Shown: positions 56,551 to 64,000 of the stretch, piece by piece
Numbering within the stretch: position 1 is the stretch's first letter
Layout: each line of letters begins with the position of its first letter
Source: Colius striatus
Lineage: Eukaryota; Chordata; Aves; Coliiformes; Coliidae
Direction: 5' to 3'
Assembly: GCF_028858725.1 (NCBI RefSeq)
Contig: NC_084790.1
Location: 3,540,001 to 3,604,000 of the forward strand
DNA: 64,000 bases
Made by a program: the position numbers and the translations under genes
The notes under the pieces: model-generated
Database searches by the model: none
The model's input: the letters and a program-made list of their open reading frames with translations, nothing else
Told to the model about the DNA's origin: nothing

Positions 56551-56785
56551 GTTTCTGCCTCGCTTGTGCAAATACATCCATTCTCATGTTGTTCTTTCGA
56601 AGGCAGTATGGCATTGCCACAGACGTGTCCGCACACACATCCCAACACAGTGCTTCCTGCAACCCCAACCAAGAGACAGGAGGTAATAACAGTAACTTCA
56701 ACAGTAATAATAAATGACAATGAATGGACAGATATAAACTGACATTAGATTTTTCCAGGGATCTGAAACTAATATCAGTAAAAAC

Positions 56786-56962
56786 TGACCCAGGCTGCCC
56801 AGGGAGGGTGTGGAGGCTCCTTCCTTGGAGGTCTTCAAAACCCACCTGGACACGTTCCTGTGTGACCTGATCTAGGTGGGACCTGCTTTGGCAGAGGAGT
56901 TGGACTGGATGATCTCTAAAGGTCCCTTCTAACCCCTACCCCGACCAAGTTGATTCTATGAT
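56786..56962 (+). mobile_element. CR1 LINE 3'-end fragment
   Basis: CAGGCTGCCCAGGGAGGGTG, TTCAAAACCCACCTGGACAC, TGACCTGATCTAGGTGGGAC and GGTCCCTTCTAACCCC, followed by an octamer-like GATTCTATGATG. About 175 bp of the CR1 3' end, 5' truncated. Confidence 0.92.
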
Positions 56963-56964
56963 GC

Positions 56965-57470
56965 AAAAAACCCTTAAGGTCTTTGTTGCAAATTCAAAGG
57001 GCACAAACACAATTCATGCACAAATAAATACATTCTTGCACCATTGCACAAAATTAGTATCTTTTCAAATATAGATATAGATTTATGCTCCTGCACTTCC
57101 TTCTGCAAAAAGACAAATTACTTTAGCTTTGCAGAAGCACTAGATAAAGTACAGGTGAAATGAACTGTTCAAGCAGCATTTGCTGTGACTATTCTGGTCT
57201 TCATACACAATGAAGAAGCTCATCAGTTGTGTCATTATTGTAGCTGTTATATTGGTAACACTGCCTTTTCTAAGCAGTAAGTTAGTTTGCTAAGCTACAG
57301 CAGTGTAATAAAAGAGAGATGCATGTAAAGACTTAAAAGGTTAGTGAATCTCAACTTGAGAAGCCTATAAAATTTGTGTATATAGACAATGTATTTCGCT
57401 ATCCTGTTTGGAAAATTTGTCCTTAGCCTCATCACTGGGTGTTTCAATCCACACAATAGCATTTACAGAA
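56965..57470. other. unrecognised spacer between two CR1 copies
   Basis: AT-rich sequence with no gene or repeat recognised. Confidence 0.5.
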
Positions 57471-57471
57471 A

Positions 57472-57960
57472 TCATAGAATCATAGAATGGGAGGGGTTGG
57501 AAGGGATCTTTAGAGATCATTCAGTCCAACCCCTCTGCTGAAGCGGGTCCCACCTACGTCAGGTCACACAGGAACGTGTCCAGGTGGGTTTGAAGACCTC
57601 CAGAGAAGGAGCCTCCACACCCTCCCTGGGAAGCCTGGGCCAGGGCTCCCTCACCTCACAGGGAAAGTTTTTTCTTATGTTTAAATGGAACATTTTGTGT
57701 TCCAGCTTCATCCCATCACCCCTTGTCCTGTTGCTAAATACCACAGAAAAAAAAGTGACATCCCAACCTCCTGACACCCACCATTTAGATACTGTAAATA
57801 TTAATGAGATCCCCCCTCAGTCTCCTCCAGACTAAACAGTCCCAGCTCCTGCAGTCTTTTCTCATCAGGAAGATGCTCCAGTGCCCTGAGCATCTTGGTA
57901 ATCCCGTGCTGGCCTCTCTCCAGCAGTTCCCTGTTCCTTTTGAGATGGGAAGCCCAAAAT
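57472..57960 (-). mobile_element. CR1 LINE 3'-end fragment
   Basis: It begins with two clean octamer copies (AATCATAGAATCATAGAATG) and GGTTGGAAGGGATCTTTAG, then the antisense CR1 tail through CTCAGTCTCCTCCAGACTAA to CTCTCCAGCAGTTCCCTG. It lies in the opposite orientation to its neighbours on both sides. Confidence 0.93.
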
Positions 57961-57964
57961 GAAA

Positions 57965-58550
57965 TCATTTCTAGAATTATGTATTTTATTTTCCTTCCAG
58001 CCTCATTAGAGCCACTTTTCTGGCATTTGAAAAAAGAAAAAATCTACGCTGTTGACAGCAGCCCCATGAACAAGGCTGCAGGACCATTGTATAACACTGA
58101 TAAAACCCCCACACACTGCTGGTATTCTCACTGGAAAGAACTGAGAAGCAGATATTTCAAACTGCAGAAAAACAACATCACAATCTGCTAGAAAAAGAAA
58201 AACCAAGCAATACAAATTATGTGTTTTCCTGATCCAAAAATCAGGTGACTCCTATATATGGGTCAGACAGCAAGAGATAGAAATTCTACAGCCAAAGGCA
58301 GATATCCGTTTATATTTCAGGTGGAGGAGTAGAACCTGCAAGGGATGCTTGCAGGACCTGGACAGTGGAGAAGTCAAAATATTCTGCCTATACTTAAAAC
58401 TGAAGCCTATATTTCAGCTCAGTTTGCTTTTAATGTTCCACTTCAGTAAAATAAGTACGACTCCCAAATAAAGCAGCTTGGGACCCTTCATTCCTTGGTC
58501 TTCACTAGCTTGGGCAGCTCTTCAGCTCAGGGAGAGACATTTGCATGGCA
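57965..58550. other. unrecognised spacer between CR1 copies
   Basis: No gene or repeat recognised. Confidence 0.5.
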
Positions 58551-58697
58551 CAAGGAGTCCTTCTCTGGAGACATTCCAAACCCACCTGGATGAGTTCCTG
58601 TGTGACCTACTCTAGGTGGTCCTGCTCTGGCAAGGGGTTTGGACTGGATGAGCTTTCAAGGTCCCTTCCAACCCTTGAGATGCTGTGATTCTGTGGA
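58551..58697 (+). mobile_element. CR1 LINE 3'-end fragment
   Basis: TCTCTGGAGACATTCCAAAC, CCACCTGGATGAGTTCCTGT, CTCTAGGTGGTCCTGCTCTG and AGGTCCCTTCCAACCCTTGA end in GATGCTGTGATTCTGTGG. Confidence 0.92.
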
Positions 58698-58699
58698 GA

Positions 58700-59070
58700 A
58701 GCCACTGTCTAATGGTGCCATCTGCTGACAACATCTCGTTTTCTCACTCAAATCACTGCTTCCATTCTGTAGTCTGTGGATTACAGAGGTAGCCAAAACC
58801 AAGTCCCTTAGTGCCAGCTTGACAAAGGAAAGCCGTGCCTTGTTTTCATGTTAGTTTTTCAGTCTTTTCAATGGATCTTCAACATGTGTTGATGAAAACT
58901 GTGTGTCGTTTTTTTCCAGTTTGAAAAGGCTGAGCTTCAGAGAAAACACTTCCTATGTGCCATATCACCTTTGGTTTGTACTATTTGCCACAAAAATTAC
59001 AATGCTGTTTTTCATGATGGTATCATATTCCATGAAGCTATCAGGGAGTAGGGAAGAGACTCTTCTGTCT
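58700..59070. other. unrecognised spacer upstream of the CR1 cluster
   Basis: No gene or repeat recognised. Confidence 0.5.
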
Positions 59071-59074
59071 CACA

Positions 59075-59262
59075 AATTTCATCTGGAGTCCTGTGTCCAG
59101 TTCTGGGCTCCCCAGCTCAAGAGGGACAGGGAACTGCTGGAGAGAGGCCAGCAAAGGGCCACTGAGGTGATCAGGGGTCTGGAGCATCTTTCATATGAGG
59201 AAAGGCTGTGGCACCTGAGGCTGTCTAGTCTAGAAAAGAGGAGACTGAGAGGGGATCTTTCT
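59075..59262 (+). mobile_element. CR1 LINE internal fragment (copy 1 of a same-strand cluster)
   Basis: It encodes the CR1 reverse-transcriptase C-terminal stretch ([20 protein letters not shown], then EHLSYEERL) and stops at GAGACTGAGAGGGGATC, without a CR1 3' end. The next copy starts directly after it. Confidence 0.88.
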
Positions 59263-59945
59263 CTGCAGAGAGAGACCTGAGAGTCCTGATTGATGATAAA
59301 CTGAACATGAGCCAGCAATGTGCCCTCATGGCCAAGAAGGCCAATGGCAGCCTGGGATGCATCAAGAAGAATGTGACCAGCAGGTCAAGGGAGGTTCTTC
59401 TCCCTCTCTGCTCTGCCCTAGTGAGGCCTCATCTGGAGTCCTGTGTCCAGTTCTGGGCTCCTCAGCTCAAGAGGGACAGGGAACTGCTGGAGAGATTCCA
59501 GTGCAGGGACAGCAAAATGATCAGGGCACTGGAACATCTTCCATATGAGGAAAGGCTGCAGGACCTGGGGCTGTTTAGTCTGGAGGAGACTGAGGGGGGA
59601 TCGCATTAATATTTACCAATATCTAAAGGGTGGGTGTCAGGAGGTTGGGACATCCCTTTTTTATGTTGTATCTATCAACAGGACAAAGGGTAAAGGGATG
59701 AAGTTGGAACACAAAATGTTCCACTTAAATATAAGAAAAAACTATTTCACTGTTGAGGTGAGGGAGCCCTGGCACAGGCTGCCCAGAGGGGCTGTGGAAG
59801 CTCCTTCTCAGGAGCTCTTCAAACCCACCTGGACACATTCCTGTCTAACCTGATCTAGGTGAACCTGCTTCTGCAGGGGGGTTGGACTGGATGAGCTCTA
59901 GAGGTCCCTTCCAACCCCCACCATTCTGGGATTCTATGATTCTAA
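59263..59945 (+). mobile_element. CR1 LINE, 5'-truncated, with 3' end (copy 2)
   Basis: It starts upstream of the region covered by copy 1 (reads [19 protein letters not shown]) and repeats that region at 59429-59600. It then continues through the 3' UTR to GGTCCCTTCCAACCCCCACC and ATTCTGGGATTCTATGATTC. It is a separate insertion or a rearranged copy next to copy 1. Confidence 0.92.
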
Positions 59946-60277
59946 CATTTACCAATATCTAAATGGTGGGTGTCAGGAGGCTGGGACAGCACTTTTTTCA
60001 ATGGTATCCAGCAACAGGGGAGGGGTGATAGGATGGAGCTGGAACACAAAAAGTTCCACTTAAACATAAGGACAGACTATTTCATTGTGAGTAAAGGGAG
60101 CTCTGACTCAGGCTGCCCAGGGAGGGTGTGGAGGCTCCTTCCTTGGAGGTCTTCAAGACCCACCTGGACACGTTCCTGTGTGACCTGATCTAGGTGGGAG
60201 CTGCTTCTGCAGGGGGGTTGGACTGGATGAGCTCTAATGGTCCCTTCCAACCCCCACCATTCTGTGATTCGATGAAA
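59946..60277 (+). mobile_element. CR1 LINE 3'-end fragment (copy 3)
   Basis: It restarts at ATTTACCAATATCTAAATGG, the same CR1 position as about 59610 in copy 2, and runs to GGTCCCTTCCAACCCCCACC and ATTCTGTGATTCGATG. It abuts the octamer end of copy 2, so it gives a head-to-tail pair of CR1 3' ends. Confidence 0.92.
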
Positions 60278-60279
60278 CT

Positions 60280-62080
60280 GTCAGCTTCACCGCCAGGCAA
60301 GTTGTGCATCTCACCCAGTAATTTCATGTGAAACAAAGTTTCACTTAATAAAGTGTATTTTTATGTATATCTCTGTATTTCAGGGTAATATTTCACTGAA
60401 GTGGCTGAACTGCCATACTAGAAAATTCAACCTGAAGTTAATCCTCCGTCAGATGAACTTAAAAGCAGGATATCATTTGTCCTATTATAATTTGGGGGGT
60501 TTTTTTCTAGTTCATTTTTTGCCTCGCTCAAGTCTCACTCTCAAGCAGCAGGGCTGACACCCAACGGTAGCTATCAATAGCAGCCGTTATCAGAAGATTT
60601 TGTGATAGCCTTACCTTGTACTTACTGCAAAACCATATCTTCAGTGATTCATTTCCACAAACAATTAAAAATATTAGCATTTCCATACAACACGAGGAAG
60701 GAATATGTATTCAATGGAAATGTGACTGCTACAAAGCCAATCCCCAGGCGCTGATTAGAGCTGGTAGAGCCACAGGGAGGAGCTCGACACCTGCCCTACT
60801 CACAACAGGAGGAGGCTGCCCAGGAGAGGGAGAAGTGCAAGACCTTTAGTACATTTCAAATGAAACAGAGGAGAGGGGGGGAAAAATGCCTTCAGGTTTC
60901 TTGCAGGATAGTGTAACTCTGGTTTGCATGATCTCTCTGACTCCACCATTCAGAAAGAGTAAAATCTTGTTGAAGCGCTGAGCCTTCTGCTGCTGCGAAG
61001 GGAAACAGCTGCGCTGCTTCAGAGTGAGCCCGAGCCCAAATCAGCTTCCCACCTCCTCTCAAGCCTTCTGCTTCTCTCCTATCCCTCAGTCACTGTCTAG
61101 AACCACTGGTAAACCATATAACCGCAGCTGTTGCCATGGGAACACTTCACAACTACTTCACAGGAGGAGAGATAAGAAAATCTTTGCAGAAGCCAGACTT
61201 GTCTGTTCTGTATTTGATGGAAGAAGTTTGACAGAAGGTTTACTGAAACATTTGAGAAAGACTATTTGTACATGATTGCCAGGTCACTTTTTTTAGGGCT
61301 GGTAGCTTTAAATAATCGTTTCAGTTTTTCAAGTTTTGTTACAAGCTCATATTCTAAATATTTTCTATAGCTAAACTTACAAATAACTTAAGAGTATTGA
61401 TACCAGTAACAGCAAGAAATTCCTGCATTACTATTTTAACAAGACTACAGAAATATGGCTGCAAATCATGAAAAAAAATAGTAGAAAGGTTGCTAAGTAC
61501 CTAATTCTCAGGTATTTCACATGGGAATGGGCAGCTGAAGAGAATAGCTGGGCCTTCCTGACTTTGGACTGGAGTTTTAGCCAAATGACTGAGGTTGGAA
61601 AACTTCATTAAAGCCTCATGTCTCATACAGGCTAAAGCTGTTCGGTACGTTAATGACAGCTTGATTGGACACGCTGTGTTTCAGGATTCACAGACTGCTC
61701 TAATTCCAAAGCCTGAGAATTATAACAGAAATAAAGTACCTGCAGAGACCCATCCCTGCTCCAGCTTTCCATTTATTCCAACACAGACGATACTCTTCCC
61801 CTCATAAGGTGGAAAACATTAACATATTAACTACAGGGTTAGAAAAATGTCTGAGGCAGAGCTGATCTTGCCCCACACCTACTGATTTTAGCCACACCTC
61901 ACTATTACAATATGAAAAGAAAGAGAAAAAAAACAACCAAAACAACCAAAAGGAAAGCAATCAGGTGTGTGTCTGTGATTCCAAATAACAACAGTGTGTG
62001 CAGGCTCATAAATGCTTCAGAATTGACCAAGAGGAAGCACGTTTCATGATGACACAATCTTGTTGCTGTAGTCATTCATC
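60280..62080. other. intergenic DNA upstream of KRT23
   Basis: No gene or repeat recognised; it leads into the KRT23-like promoter. Confidence 0.5.
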
Positions 62081-62088
62081 GAAGGGAA

Positions 62089-62112
62089 ACTCCCACAGGA
62101 AAAGGCATAAAG
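62089..62112 (+). promoter_or_regulatory. core promoter of the KRT23-like gene
   Basis: ACTCCCA (62089-62095) is followed by 10 bases and then CATAAAG (62106-62112). This is the same box variant and TATA-like variant as at KRT19. The ATG lies 75 bp downstream. Confidence 0.6.
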
Positions 62113-62156
62113 CTGCCTAGGGAAGGCAAAGAGGCTGCTAGTCAGTCAAACATTGA

Positions 62157-64000
<1,844 letters not shown>

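Noticed and set aside
59307-59609. 100-codon frame with a clear protein-like sequence in the KRT15-KRT23 interval
   Set aside because: It is the CR1 ORF2 C-terminal region of a truncated LINE copy, not a host gene.

Overview
This window is a stretch of vertebrate, almost certainly avian, nuclear DNA. It carries six type I (acidic) keratin genes, all on the + strand. A bird is indicated by the many CR1 LINE copies ending in the ATTCTATG-type 3' octamer repeat, by short introns, and by a type I keratin array with no hair keratins or keratin-associated proteins between the KRT15-like and KRT23-like genes. A fossil ERVL-type LTR suits a neoavian bird, but I cannot name the species.

Layout: 1-5.5 kb, no gene recognised. 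5.65-10.97 kb, gene 1, a KRT9-like keratin with very glycine-rich head and tail. 17.08-20.71 kb, gene 2, and 26.75-30.75 kb, gene 3: two close KRT9-like paralogues that share converted blocks. 40.08-45.32 kb, gene 4, KRT19. 51.30-56.55 kb, gene 5, KRT15. 62.18 kb to the window end, gene 6, KRT23-like, of which only exon 1 is inside. Genes 1-5 are complete, with eight coding exons each. Exons 2-5 are always 83, 157, 162 and 126 bp. Exon 6 is 221 bp in KRT19 and KRT15 but 227 bp in the KRT9-like genes. Every reading frame sums to a whole number of codons.

The order KRT9-like, KRT19, KRT15, KRT23 along the transcribed strand matches human 17q21 read in the transcriptional direction, minus KRT13, the hair keratins, KRT39/40 and the KRTAPs. 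The products are expected to pair with type II keratins, encoded elsewhere, to form epithelial intermediate filaments.

The most interesting signals are these. (1) One core-promoter grammar, ACWCCCW-N10-YATAWR, has exactly the same spacing at all six genes. (2) Genes 2 and 3 share a block of about 670 bp in which introns 4 and 5 are almost identical while introns 2, 3, 6 and 7 have diverged, which points to gene conversion. (3) The KRT9-like genes have an altered helix-initiation motif, and the two paralogues end in a C-terminal Arg-Val-Cys. (4) CR1 copies are concentrated between KRT15 and KRT23, where mammals carry the hair keratin block. (5) There are a nested imperfect palindrome, a hexamer tandem repeat and one antisense exon-like ORF in intergenic DNA. 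I found no RNA gene, CRISPR array or non-keratin gene that I can support, and nothing that amounts to a wholly new biological system.
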